The notes under the pieces are model-generated. The model saw only the letters and a list, made by a program, of their open reading frames with translations. It had not been told where the DNA came from and searched no databases. The translations under genes and the position numbers were made by a program. A stretch of DNA of 64,000 bases. Source: CAYTGR01 sp964437445 (GTDB taxonomy: Bacteria > Chloroflexota > Anaerolineae > B4-G1 > SLSP01). Shown here in pieces: positions 1 to 8,043 of the stretch (positions within the stretch are counted from its first letter, which is position 1; each line of letters starts with the position of its first letter). The stretch covers positions 1-64,000 of the forward strand of contig CAYTGR010000007.1 in NCBI GenBank assembly GCA_964437445.1, read 5' to 3'.

Positions 1-1
1 A

Positions 2-739
2 TGGTGGCTGTGCGACTGGCAGGCGTCTGCGTCACGGCCCCTGGCTGATTGTCTGGCCGAAATCCCATTTGACCAGATTGGCGGCTTTGTCTTTGAGCCG
101 GGCGGCAGCGGGTCGGGCTTTGTCCGCTTCCCGCCGCTGCCGCTCGTGCAGGCCATGGTTGAACGGGTGCGGGCAGCCGGCGGCTGGGTGATGTCAAATG
201 AAATCACCACCGGGATGGGGCGCACCGGGCGCTGGTTCGGATTCCAGCACTACGCTATTCAGCCGGACGTCGTGGCGTTAGGAAAAGGGCTGGGCAATGG
301 CTATCCGGTCAGCGCGGTGGCGCTACGGGGGGAGATCGCGGCCCGGCTGGAGCAGAGCGGCTTCCGGTACGCACAATCGCACCAGAACGACCCGCTGGGC
401 TGCGTGGTGGCGCAAGAAGTGATCACCCTCATGCGGGAGGGGCAATGGGTAGAGCGGGGACAGGTGTTGGGCGCTGCCTTCCTGGCGGGCTTGCAACGGC
501 TGCAGTACCCCGTCGTGAAAGAAGCGCGGGGGCGGGGCCTGTTGCTGGCTCTGGAACTCCAGCCGCATCCCACCTTTACCGTAGCCGACGCTTACCACGC
601 CTTGCTGGAGCGGGGCTTCCTGGTCGGTTATTATCCGGCCGGGAATGTGTTGCGGTTTGACCCGGCCTTGACCATCGGGGAAGATGACATCACGCAGTTA
701 TTGGACTGCCTGGCTGAGGTGCTGGCAAAGGTGGGGTAG
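2..739 (+). CDS. Class III pyridoxal-phosphate aminotransferase, C-terminal part (5' end outside window)
   Basis: The frame is open from base 2, so the start lies upstream of the window; about 245 residues are visible. Class III aminotransferases move an amino group between an amine or amino acid and a keto acid using PLP. Visible family marks are the TGMGRTG segment, the FGFQHY stretch and the PLP lysine in LGKGLGNGYP (Lys codon 284-286). The residue before the Glu of the usual DE pair is Asn (codon 197-199), where most family members have the Asp that contacts the pyridine nitrogen; I recall SNE/VNE variants in related proteins, so this may be a subfamily trait. The end of the protein shows the usual small C-terminal domain (ARGRGLLLALEL). 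Substrate cannot be read from this part. Confidence 0.85.
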   Translation, partial: WWLCDWQASASRPLADCLAEIPFDQIGGFVFEPGGSGSGFVRFPPLPLVQAMVERVRAAGGWVMSNEITTGMGRTGRWFGFQHYAIQPDVVALGKGLGNGYPVSAVALRGEIAARLEQSGFRYAQSHQNDPLGCVVAQEVITLMREGQWVERGQVLGAAFLAGLQRLQYPVVKEARGRGLLLALELQPHPTFTVADAYHALLERGFLVGYYPAGNVLRFDPALTIGEDDITQLLDCLAEVLAKVG

Positions 740-800
740 CACGGAAGCAAAGGGAGCACTCAGACCTGGCGTTCACCAGCGGTGGGATGAAAACAAAAAG

Positions 801-874
801 TGGGCGAGATAGGGCTCGAACCTACGACCTCACGGATGTGAACCGTGCGCTCTGACCGACTGAGCTACTCGCCC
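801..874 (-). tRNA. tRNA-Val (anticodon CAC)
   Basis: Read on the minus strand this folds as a full cloverleaf of 74 nt: acceptor GGGCGAG pairs with CTCGCCC, the D stem is GCTC/GAGC, the anticodon stem is CACGG/CCGTG with loop TTCACAT (anticodon CAC, reads GUG), and the T stem is GTAGG/CCTAT (with one G-T pair) around TTCGAGC. The discriminator base is A. No CCA is encoded in the DNA, so it must be added after transcription. Confidence 0.95.
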
Positions 875-885
875 GCGCGCTTTTG

Positions 886-913
886 ATTATAGCATGGCTG
901 GATAAAAATGCAA
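886..913 (-). promoter_or_regulatory. Promoter for tRNA-Val
   Basis: On the minus strand TTGCAT (908-913) and TATAAT (886-891) are 16 bp apart, and TGC precedes the -10, giving an extended -10 element. It ends about 11 bp before the mature tRNA 5' end, as expected for a short leader. Confidence 0.7.
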
Positions 914-986
914 CCGCGCCGCGCTTTGACGTCCTGCTCCGGCGTGCACCGTGCGCCCCCCTTCGCTGTCCTGCTCTGACCGAAAT

Positions 987-1014
987 TTGACACCGGCCAG
1001 ACTTATTGTACACT
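987..1014 (+). promoter_or_regulatory. Promoter for the histidine kinase gene
   Basis: A perfect TTGACA (987-992) and TACACT (1009-1014) are separated by 16 bp. The predicted transcript start near 1021 leaves a leader of about 60 nt before the ATG at 1080. Confidence 0.6.
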
Positions 1015-1079
1015 CCTTTTAAGACTTGAAGCCCAAGTTGCGCGACCAGCTTGCAGCCCATAAGCATCAGGAGGGTAAA

Positions 1080-2423
1080 ATGGCGGAACCGGATGCAAAG
1101 CGAACCTCCATTTTTGCCGCCGAAGAGATAGACGCGGCGCGCGATTTGCGCAATACCCTCTTGTTTGTGGGCATCCTGGTGGTGGGACTCGCCGCCATGA
1201 TTCTGGCGGCCAGCCCCAACGTGATGGCACTCCAGATCCCACCGTTGCAGCTCTCGCTGGTAGCGCTGACGGCCGTGTTGATCGCCTTTGGTGGGATCAT
1301 CGCGCTTCAGTCTGGTTTGCCGGTGCGGCCCCTTTCGTGGACGGTGCTGGTGGCCTACACCTTGATTGTCTCTATCACCGTTCACTACACCGGAGGCCCC
1401 CTCACCCCTGTGCCAGCCCTCTACCTCTTGGTGACGGTGGGCGCTTCGTTTTTGTTGGGCCGGCGTGGAGCGACCCTGATCGCGCTCTTGGGGGTGGCCT
1501 GCTACGCGCTCATTCTGGCGCTGGAATACACCGGCGTGCTCCCCATGATTCAAATCTGGCGACTTTCGTTTTCCCCCCGTGAACGCGGCTCGTTATTGAT
1601 CATCAACTGGCTGGCCCTGACGATCCCTACCCTGGTCACCGCGCAGCTGGCCGGAACGCTGGCCGAACGGTTGAAGCAGACCAATCTCCATTTGCGCGAG
1701 TCGGAACGGTTGCGCGACACGCTGACCCACATGGTGGTCCATGATCTACGCAATCCCCTGACCGGCCTGTTGGGCTGGCTGGACCTGCTGCAATCGGTCA
1801 CGGGGCCGCAAATGACCGAGTCACAGCGCCAGCTGTTAGACAATGCTCGCCACAGTGGCCATATCCTGCTGGAGATGGTGGGCGAGCTGCTGGACATCAG
1901 TAAGATGGAAGCCGGGAAGCTGGCGTTGAACCTCAAACCGGTGGACCTGTGTGGCTTGTTAGAGGAGGGGGTGGCGACGGTGCGGGCGCTGGCCGAATTG
2001 GAAAGACTGACAGTGACGGTGGAAGCCTGTGCCCCCCAGGGCCAGAACATCCCCTGTGATAGCCAGCTGATTGGCCGGGTGATTGTGAATTTACTCTCTA
2101 ACGCCATCAAGCATACGCCGCCGGGCGGTCAGATCGCCCTGAAAGTGCAACCGCACGATGACGATACGATACGGGTCAGTGTGACTGATACCGGGGAGGG
2201 AATCCCGCCCCAATACCAGCAGTTGATTTTTGAGAAGTTCGGCCAGGTGCAACTGCCCGGCCAGGAACGCCGGGGAACCGGGCTGGGGCTGACCTTCTGC
2301 AAGCTGGCGGTGGAAGCCCACGGCGGCCGTATCTGGGTGGAAAGCCAGGTCGGGCGGGGCAGCACGTTCTCTTTCACGCTGCCGTTGGCGAGGGGGGAGG
2401 CGGCGGTAAGACGTGAAGCGTGA
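1080..2423 (+). CDS. Membrane sensor histidine kinase (HisKA-HATPase_c), orphan
   Basis: This 447-residue protein should autophosphorylate on His221 (VVHDLRNPLTG) and pass the phosphate to a response regulator. The N-terminal 175 residues or so hold about six hydrophobic segments without a clear extracellular sensor domain, then a linker, the HisKA dimerisation domain, and an ATPase domain with N box (NLLSNAIKHTPPGG), G1 (DTGEGIPP), F box (IFEKFGQ) and G2 (GTGLGLTFCK). The frame is open further upstream (a TTG at 1026), but the ATG at 1080 follows AGGAGGG at ideal spacing and lies after a clear promoter. No response regulator gene is next to it, so its partner must be elsewhere. The family call is firm; the signal is unknown. 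Confidence 0.93.
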   Translation: MAEPDAKRTSIFAAEEIDAARDLRNTLLFVGILVVGLAAMILAASPNVMALQIPPLQLSLVALTAVLIAFGGIIALQSGLPVRPLSWTVLVAYTLIVSITVHYTGGPLTPVPALYLLVTVGASFLLGRRGATLIALLGVACYALILALEYTGVLPMIQIWRLSFSPRERGSLLIINWLALTIPTLVTAQLAGTLAERLKQTNLHLRESERLRDTLTHMVVHDLRNPLTGLLGWLDLLQSVTGPQMTESQRQLLDNARHSGHILLEMVGELLDISKMEAGKLALNLKPVDLCGLLEEGVATVRALAELERLTVTVEACAPQGQNIPCDSQLIGRVIVNLLSNAIKHTPPGGQIALKVQPHDDDTIRVSVTDTGEGIPPQYQQLIFEKFGQVQLPGQERRGTGLGLTFCKLAVEAHGGRIWVESQVGRGSTFSFTLPLARGEAAVRREA

Positions 2424-2445
2424 AACGTGAGACGTGAAGCGTGAA
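2410..2445. repeat. Short degenerate tandem of acgtgaa-type units
   Basis: Units such as acgtgaagcgtga, aacgtgag and acgtgaagcgtga follow each other just after the kinase stop codon. This kind of cgtgaa/ttcacg low-complexity tandem sits between the convergent kinase and glycosyltransferase genes. It abuts the scaffold gap, and such repeats commonly break short-read assembly. Confidence 0.6.
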
Positions 2446-2649
2446 ATGTCTCAGCTCGCCAGGGGATGTCAGACGGGACGGTCGTACAGGCCGGNNNNNN
2501 NNNNNNNNNNNNNNNNNNNNNNNNNNNNNNNNNNNNNNNNNNNNNNNNNNNNNNNNNNNNNNNNNNNNNNNNNNNNNNNNNNNNNNNNNNNNNNCGTGAA
2601 ATGTCTCAGCTCGCCAGGGGATGTCAGACGGGACGGTCGTACAGGCCGG
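2440..2649. other. Scaffold gap of 100 N flanked by identical 55-base ends
   Basis: Bases 2495-2594 are N. The 55 bases before the gap (2440-2494) are identical to the 55 bases after it (2595-2649). This is what results when two de Bruijn contigs that overlap by the k-mer length are scaffolded instead of merged. The real sequence is probably continuous with a single copy, and 155 bases here are likely artificial. The right-hand copy holds the last codons of the leftward glycosyltransferase gene. Confidence 0.9.
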
Positions 2650-3361
2650 CGCGGACGTTGCGCCGGATGCGGAGGACCTCCCGCAGCATCCGCACGGTAT
2701 CCCGCAGCGGGTTGATGGAACCGCCCGGCCCGTAATACCAGGGGATACCGATCTCCTGCACCCGGTAGCCCCACCGGAGCGCAATCGCCAGCACTTCCAC
2801 GTCAAACGCAAAGCCATCAATCTTTTGGACGGCAAAGATGGCGCGCCCCACCTCGCGCCGGAAAGCTTTGAAACCACACTGCGTGTCCTGGATGTGGGGA
2901 ACGGCTAAAACGCGCACGACCAGGTTGAAGACGCGGCCCATCAGGTGGCGGTACCAGGGCTCGTTGTACCGGTGGGCACCGGGGGCTTCGCGGGAGCCGA
3001 TGGCGATCTCGTACTCACCCCCCACCGTTGCCGGGAAGAAACGCGGCAGCTCTTCAATCGGCATGGCCAGGTCGGCATCACAGATGAAGAGATAGCGCCC
3101 CCGGCCCTCTTCTATCCCCTTACGGACGGCCGCCCCCTTGCCCTGGATGGGTTGATCCACTACCCGGGCATAAGGATGCCGGGCCACAAACTCCTCAGCG
3201 AGCTGCCGGGTGGCGTCGCGGCTGTTGTTGTTCACGATCAGCACCTCCAGCGGTTCCGGGCAGGTCTCCAGGAAGGCGCTGATGCGTTGCAGCGTGGCCG
3301 GTAGCCGGTGGGCTTCATTGTAAACCGGAATGATGATGGTCATGAGAGGTTCAGGGTTCAT
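2624..3361 (-). CDS. Family 2 glycosyltransferase, dolichyl-phosphate glucosyl/mannosyltransferase type
   Basis: This 245-residue GT2 protein probably transfers a sugar from a nucleotide sugar to a polyprenyl phosphate. Visible marks are the start of the GT-A fold (TIIIPVYNEA), the metal-binding DAD (residues 95-97, CDADLA), GSREAPGA, and the TQCGFKAF segment typical of the DPG/DPM-synthase group. It has no C-terminal membrane segments, so it is the short soluble form. The ATG at 3361 fits the family start; another Met lies 6 codons later, and the open frame further upstream is a shadow of lipA. It lies 11 bp after lipA on the same strand. Its stop codon falls inside the 55-base sequence repeated across the gap. 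Confidence 0.88.
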   Translation of the reverse strand: MNPEPLMTIIIPVYNEAHRLPATLQRISAFLETCPEPLEVLIVNNNSRDATRQLAEEFVARHPYARVVDQPIQGKGAAVRKGIEEGRGRYLFICDADLAMPIEELPRFFPATVGGEYEIAIGSREAPGAHRYNEPWYRHLMGRVFNLVVRVLAVPHIQDTQCGFKAFRREVGRAIFAVQKIDGFAFDVEVLAIALRWGYRVQEIGIPWYYGPGGSINPLRDTVRMLREVLRIRRNVRAGLYDRPV

Positions 3362-3372
3362 GCTTGCCTGCT

Positions 3373-4335
3373 TCAGAAGGATGAATTGCCGATGGGCGGG
3401 GCAGCAGCCTCGGAGTTCAGCGGCGCCGGCCCGTTGTGGACCAGCGCCTGGGCCTGCGCCTCGGCCTGGTAAGAGCTGCGGACCAGCGGCCCGCTTTCCA
3501 CCCACTGGAAGCCCAGCTCCAGGCCCAGCTGCGCCAGCTGCGCAAACTCTGCGGGCGTGACGTAGCGCGCTACCGGCCAGTGTTGCCGGGTCGGCTGCAA
3601 ATACTGGCCGATGGTCACGATGTTCACGTCCACCGCCCGCAGGTCGTGCAGCGTGGCGATGATCTCTTCCCAGGTTTCGCCTAAGCCCACCATGAAGCCA
3701 CACTTGGTCAAGCCTTGCGGGGCGATTTCGCGCGCGGCCCGCAACACGGCTAAGGCCCACTCGTACTTCCCCTGGGGGCGGATTTGGGGATAGAGCCGGC
3801 GCACCATCTCAATGTTGTGATTGAGGATGGTGGGCTGCTCGGCCAGAATGGTCGCCAGCGGCTCGCGCTGCCCCCGGAAATCGGGGATCAGGACTTCTAT
3901 AGTGCACTCCGGCCGGGCGGCCCGCACAGCGCGGATGGTGGCCGCGAAGTGGGTCGCGCCCCCGTCGGGCAGGTCATCGCGGTCCACCGAGGTGATGACG
4001 ACATGGCGTAGTTCCATCAGGGCGACCGCTTCGGCCACGTGCTGCGGCTCTTCCGGGTCCAACGGGGCCGGACGCCCGGTACGGACATTACAGAACCGGC
4101 AGTTGCGCGTGCAAATGTCGCCCATAATCAGGAAGGTGGCGGTGCCGCGGCCCCAACAGTGTCCCAGGTTGGGGCAGTTGGCTTCCTCACAGACCGTGTG
4201 CAGTCGCTTTTCGCGCAACAGGTGGGCCAGCCAGGCCGGCAGCTCGCCGGAGGGAAGGCGCACCCGCAGCCACGGCGGTTTGCGCAGCGGGCGGGGTTCC
4301 GACGTTGGTTCTGGGAGTGGCAAATCCCTATGCAT
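3373..4335 (-). CDS. lipA: Lipoyl synthase
   Basis: This radical-SAM enzyme inserts two sulfur atoms into protein-bound octanoyl groups to make the lipoyl cofactor of 2-oxoacid dehydrogenases and the glycine cleavage system. Both iron-sulfur clusters are visible: the auxiliary cluster (Cys49, Cys54, Cys60 in CEEANCPNLGHC) and the SAM cluster (Cys75, Cys79, Cys82 in CTRNCRFC). The conserved C-terminal RSSY motif is at residues 286-289. The length of 320 residues is normal with a short extra tail. The start at 4335 shares one base with the upstream stop (TGATG) and has an AGAGG ribosome site, so translation is probably coupled. No lipB or lplA is next to it. Confidence 0.97.
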   Translation of the reverse strand: MHRDLPLPEPTSEPRPLRKPPWLRVRLPSGELPAWLAHLLREKRLHTVCEEANCPNLGHCWGRGTATFLIMGDICTRNCRFCNVRTGRPAPLDPEEPQHVAEAVALMELRHVVITSVDRDDLPDGGATHFAATIRAVRAARPECTIEVLIPDFRGQREPLATILAEQPTILNHNIEMVRRLYPQIRPQGKYEWALAVLRAAREIAPQGLTKCGFMVGLGETWEEIIATLHDLRAVDVNIVTIGQYLQPTRQHWPVARYVTPAEFAQLAQLGLELGFQWVESGPLVRSSYQAEAQAQALVHNGPAPLNSEAAAPPIGNSSF

Positions 4336-5093
4336 CAAACTACCTCTTCCGGGGTGGATTCCCATTCAAAAAAGCCATGCACGCCAATGGTGCGCCCGGC
4401 CAGCGCGTCTGCCGCAGCCAGGCGCGACGCAGCGTCACCGGCGATGTAAAACTTGCGCGTCAGGGTCGCCAGGGTGGGGTCAAACTCGGTTAGGGCCACC
4501 AGCCATTCCTTATGACGGGGCACATAACGGTTGGCCGCCAGGTAAGCGTATTCCAGCATCAAGGGGAGGGCCTGCCCCAGGATCAAGAGGGCGCCGGCCG
4601 GGTCATCCCCGGCGATGTCGGTGGCGTCTTCATACAGCGTGGCCGCGAAATAGCGCAGGTTGAGTAACCGTTCGGGCGTTGGATCAGGGTGGGCCGCCAG
4701 GATGCGGTCGGCCTGGTCGCGCAGCTGCCCTATCACCGGGTCGCGGTCCAGGACGACGAAGCCGGTGCTCAGCATATGGGCCGTGATGGGGCGCCCTTCA
4801 TGCTGTTCCTGGCTGAGATAGCGTTCCACCAGCCGGGGCGGATTGACAAAGATCTCCGCCGGCACGCCGTGGAAAAAGCGCTGGAGCCGTTGCCGCCAGA
4901 GCGGGGCGTGAATCACGTAGAGGTCCAGGTCGCTGGCGGGATGGGGCTGGCCCCGGATGATCGTACCGCTGGCGATGAGGCCCAGCGGCGCGAAACGTTC
5001 TACGCTGAAAGCCACGGCCTCCCGTAGCGCGGTGGCGTAGGGTTCGGCCAGCTCAGGCCAGCGACAGTGGGGCAGCCAGGCGTGCACGTCCAT
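4335..5093 (-). CDS. Nucleotidyltransferase-fold protein
   Basis: The 252-residue protein has the polymerase-beta-like nucleotidyltransferase signature: SGTIIRG near residues 42-48 followed by SDLDLYV with metal-binding Asp55 and Asp57. Such domains transfer a nucleoside monophosphate to a small molecule or protein. The C-terminal half looks helical and resembles the substrate-binding half of aminoglycoside-type nucleotidyltransferases, but I cannot name a substrate. It lies 9 bp after the PHP phosphatase gene and overlaps lipA by one base, so it belongs to the same operon. No obvious ribosome site precedes its ATG. Confidence 0.75.
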   Translation of the reverse strand: MDVHAWLPHCRWPELAEPYATALREAVAFSVERFAPLGLIASGTIIRGQPHPASDLDLYVIHAPLWRQRLQRFFHGVPAEIFVNPPRLVERYLSQEQHEGRPITAHMLSTGFVVLDRDPVIGQLRDQADRILAAHPDPTPERLLNLRYFAATLYEDATDIAGDDPAGALLILGQALPLMLEYAYLAANRYVPRHKEWLVALTEFDPTLATLTRKFYIAGDAASRLAAADALAGRTIGVHGFFEWESTPEEVV

Positions 5094-5102
5094 CGGCCAG
5101 TC

Positions 5103-5897
5103 TTACAGCGGAATCCAATCCACGACCTGCCGGCGCTCAAAGCGGGCCAGGCGGGTGAAGCCGGCCGCTAAGGCCAGCTCGCGGGCCAGCGTGAAATGCT
5201 GGCCGACTCGCTCCGGGGTGTGGGCATCGGAGCCAAAAACGAGGAGCTCGCCCCCCAACTCCCGGTACCAGCGCAACACAGTCAGGTTAGGAAGCAGCTC
5301 GCTGCCGCCGTACGCCAGGGCCGAAGTGTTAATCTCCAGCCCCTTGCCGCGCGCGATGGCAGCCTGGAGCGCTGCGCGGATCGGCTCGGCAAACGGTTCC
5401 ACCGGCAAGAGCTGTTGACACAAAGCCCAGCTGTCGCGCCGGGGAAGGTCCAAATGGGCCAGCATATCATACTCCCCCTCGCGGGCCAGGCCGACCAGTT
5501 CATTAAAATAGCGCGTGTAGGCGGTTTCCAATCCCGGCTCAAAAAAGCGCCGGTACCAGCCCGGCTCGCCATCCACCCAATGGATGGAACCCAAGATGAA
5601 GTCCCACGGATAGGCGGCAGCCAGCGCGGCGGCTGCGGCCGCGAAACGGTGCGGGCTGCCGAACTCCACCCCGGCCAGCACTGCCAGGCGGCCGGCGTAC
5701 CGGGCGCGGACGGCTTCCACCTCGGCAAAATAAGCCGCCGGCTGGAGGTAGCCGGTCGCTTCGTCGCCCGGTTCCCATTCAATGTGGTCGGTGAAGGCCA
5801 ACCCGGTCAGGCCGGCAGCTACGGCGGCCTCGGCCATGGCGGCCATTGGGGCTCGCGCGTCGGGTGAATGGTGGGAATGGGTGTGCGTGTCCAGCAT
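5103..5897 (-). CDS. PHP-family phosphatase, histidinol-phosphatase type
   Basis: A 264-residue PHP phosphoesterase. The metal ligands are visible in order: HTH (His5, His7), TDH (Asp37, His38), GVEFG (Glu78), GSIHW (His105), AHLDL (His147) and GSDAH (Asp223, His225). This layout matches HisK-type histidinol phosphatases, which release phosphate from histidinol phosphate. No other histidine genes are nearby, so a different phosphate ester is possible. It lies 6 bp after the DUF protein gene and 9 bp before the nucleotidyltransferase gene. Confidence 0.85.
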   Translation of the reverse strand: MLDTHTHSHHSPDARAPMAAMAEAAVAAGLTGLAFTDHIEWEPGDEATGYLQPAAYFAEVEAVRARYAGRLAVLAGVEFGSPHRFAAAAAALAAAYPWDFILGSIHWVDGEPGWYRRFFEPGLETAYTRYFNELVGLAREGEYDMLAHLDLPRRDSWALCQQLLPVEPFAEPIRAALQAAIARGKGLEINTSALAYGGSELLPNLTVLRWYRELGGELLVFGSDAHTPERVGQHFTLARELALAAGFTRLARFERRQVVDWIPL

Positions 5898-5903
5898 TCA
5901 GCG

Positions 5904-6980
5904 TTAAACTCCCTGGCCTATGAAGTTTTGTAGTGCCGTGAAGGCTTCTTCCAGCGCCGGGAGGGTCTCCTTCTGAGAAAGGGCGATGCCCAGCTGGCCC
6001 AGCGGCACGGCGAGCAACGAATAAAGCCGGGGGGAAACGACTTGCACGGCGTGGGGACGGCTTCCCAGCCGTTTGAAGAGTGCCACCAGACGCATGGGGA
6101 GCTCCTCCAGCATGGCTTTCACCGAAGGTTGGGCCAGCAGCAGATCGTGGCCCAGGACCGTGCCCGACTTGGCGTCCACTGCCAGCAGCGCGTAGGGGAA
6201 ATAGGGCGGCAAGGGGCCAGCTTCCACGCCGGTGGGCAGGAGCCCCAGATGGACCTGCAGCTGGAGCGGCTCCTGGCGTAACGTGCGGCGGGCCTCGGCC
6301 AGTGCCGCCTCATCCACCACCGGTTGGTAAGTGGGCCGGACGGCCTCAAGCCGCTCCCAGCGCGTGGTCCAGGTTCCATCTTCCGCCGTGCGTACCAGAA
6401 ATTCATCCTCTGGCGTCTGCTCAAACTGGCGCAGCAGCGGTTCGGATTCCTCCAGCGCCTGGGTGACAACGAGAGTCTGTTCCACCATGGTGGCCAGGAA
6501 GCGGGCCTGCGGGGATGTGATGGCCCAGGGGGTACGCCCCGGGTTGAATTGCCGGAACCACGGCCACGCTTGCCGGCCCCGGAAGCGCAACCCCAAGCTC
6601 TTCAAAACCTCACGATCCTCCGCCGCAAGGGTATCGCGATCCTCAAAGGAGACCTGCAATTGCGCGACTTCCAGCAGGGTGAACTGGGCATCCCACTGGC
6701 CTAAGATCCCGGCCGCGTTTTCAATGGTCTCTAAGGCCTCCCAATAGCCCCCCAGCCCCTCCACACCCCGGTAGACGATCAGGGCCAGGTGTTCGCCCAG
6801 GTTGCCGGTGAGTGAGCAGAAGCCGAGCTCACTCGTTTCCGGGTCGCGGATGGCGAAAATGTCCTCTTCATACAGCCATTCCCAGGGTGCGGCCTCTTTC
6901 AGGGCTGCGGTGGCCTGGTGAAGCCGGAGCCATTCTTCCCGGCTGGGCGGCGGGGCATTGATTTCAGATTCCAGCGTCAT
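5904..6980 (-). CDS. Conserved hypothetical protein, DUF7309/DUF6930-like
   Basis: The 358-residue soluble protein begins with a domain containing PWEWLYEEDIFAIRDPET and GEHLALIVYRGVEGL, which I recognise from memory as the DUF7309 type often found with SEC-C or pRiA4b-ORF3 proteins. The second half resembles the DUF6930 type, with a domain of mixed alpha/beta look. No catalytic motif is evident. The ATG at 6980 has an AAAGGG ribosome site; an upstream in-frame start at 7019 would overlap the antiporter gene. Function unknown; its place between an ion antiporter and a phosphatase gives no strong hint. Confidence 0.65.
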   Translation of the reverse strand: MTLESEINAPPPSREEWLRLHQATAALKEAAPWEWLYEEDIFAIRDPETSELGFCSLTGNLGEHLALIVYRGVEGLGGYWEALETIENAAGILGQWDAQFTLLEVAQLQVSFEDRDTLAAEDREVLKSLGLRFRGRQAWPWFRQFNPGRTPWAITSPQARFLATMVEQTLVVTQALEESEPLLRQFEQTPEDEFLVRTAEDGTWTTRWERLEAVRPTYQPVVDEAALAEARRTLRQEPLQLQVHLGLLPTGVEAGPLPPYFPYALLAVDAKSGTVLGHDLLLAQPSVKAMLEELPMRLVALFKRLGSRPHAVQVVSPRLYSLLAVPLGQLGIALSQKETLPALEEAFTALQNFIGQGV

Positions 6981-6996
6981 CGGATTACCCTTTCTG

Positions 6997-8043
6997 TTAC
7001 GGCAGGAAGAAGAAAGCAATGGCCAGGATCAGGTAAACCGCCAGCAGCTGCGCTCCCTCCAGCCAGGTAGATTCACCGTCCTGGGCGACCATCCCGGCGA
7101 TAATCGCGCCGGCTCCCAAGGCAGCCAGTTCAAACGGATTGAAGAGCAGCGTGAGCGGGTGCCCCATCAGCAGGCTGACAAAGACCAACACCGGCGCGAC
7201 AAAGAGCGCTACTTGCAAGCTGGAACCTAAGGCGATCTCCAGGCTCAGATCCATCTGATTGTTCATCGCTACTTGTACGGCCACCAGATGCTCGGCCACG
7301 TTGCCCACAATTGGGATCAGCACCACGCCGACAAAGAATTCTGTCCAGCCCAATGTCTCCAGGACCGGTTCTATGGAGCCGACCAGTACCTCGCTCAGCC
7401 AGGCCAGCAGGACCGTGGACCCGCCTAAGATGAGCAGCGCTTTGCGCATGGACCAGTGCGGGGCGGCCTTGACAGGGGCAGGATGGGCGGTGGTTGTGGG
7501 CGTGGCGCGCATGGTGTAAACAACCCAAAGCCCGTAAATGAGGATCATCACCACGGCCGTCCCCAGGCTCAGATATTCTACCCCCATGTGGTCGGTTTCC
7601 TCAATGGCGTGGCCAAACAGCGAAGGCACCCCCAGTGCGATCAACGAAAGGAGCAACAGGGTCGCTTTGAGGCTGGCTTCAGAGCGGTCAAACATCTGTT
7701 TGCCATGCCGCAAGCCGCCGAGCAGCAGGCTCATCCCCAGCACCAACAGGATGTTGCCCAGGATGGAGCCGGTGATGGAGGCTTTAACCATCTCCAGCAG
7801 GCCTTCTTTGATGGCAAAGAGCGTGATGATCAGCTCGGCCGCATTGCCCAACGTGGCATTGAGCAGCCCACCCAGCCGGGGCCCCAAACGTTCGGCCAGC
7901 ACCTCGGTTGCTTCGCCCAGAAAGCCCGCCAGGGGGATCATCCCCAACGCGGCGGCCATGAAGGTGAGCAGCGCCGGTCCACCCAGATACCTGGAAAGCA
8001 ATGCTACCGGAATCGCCAACAGAAAGAAATTCAAAGCTTTCAT
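6997..8043 (-). CDS. Ca2+/H+ antiporter, CaCA family
   Basis: This 348-residue integral membrane protein should export Ca2+ in exchange for protons. The two inverted alpha repeats that define the family are clear: GNAAE at residues 66-70 and GNVAE at 247-251, each on a membrane helix with the ion-binding glutamate. About 11 hydrophobic segments are present, separated by a hydrophilic loop near residues 180-200. The start at 8043 overlaps the stop of the upstream lipid kinase gene by ATGA and has a GGAG site, so the two are translationally coupled. Confidence 0.93.
   Translation of the reverse strand: MKALNFFLLAIPVALLSRYLGGPALLTFMAAALGMIPLAGFLGEATEVLAERLGPRLGGLLNATLGNAAELIITLFAIKEGLLEMVKASITGSILGNILLVLGMSLLLGGLRHGKQMFDRSEASLKATLLLLSLIALGVPSLFGHAIEETDHMGVEYLSLGTAVVMILIYGLWVVYTMRATPTTTAHPAPVKAAPHWSMRKALLILGGSTVLLAWLSEVLVGSIEPVLETLGWTEFFVGVVLIPIVGNVAEHLVAVQVAMNNQMDLSLEIALGSSLQVALFVAPVLVFVSLLMGHPLTLLFNPFELAALGAGAIIAGMVAQDGESTWLEGAQLLAVYLILAIAFFFLP

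Noticed and set aside
2466..2774. Open frames that span the first N run
   Set aside because: They consist largely of N and of the duplicated 55-base end, so they are artefacts.
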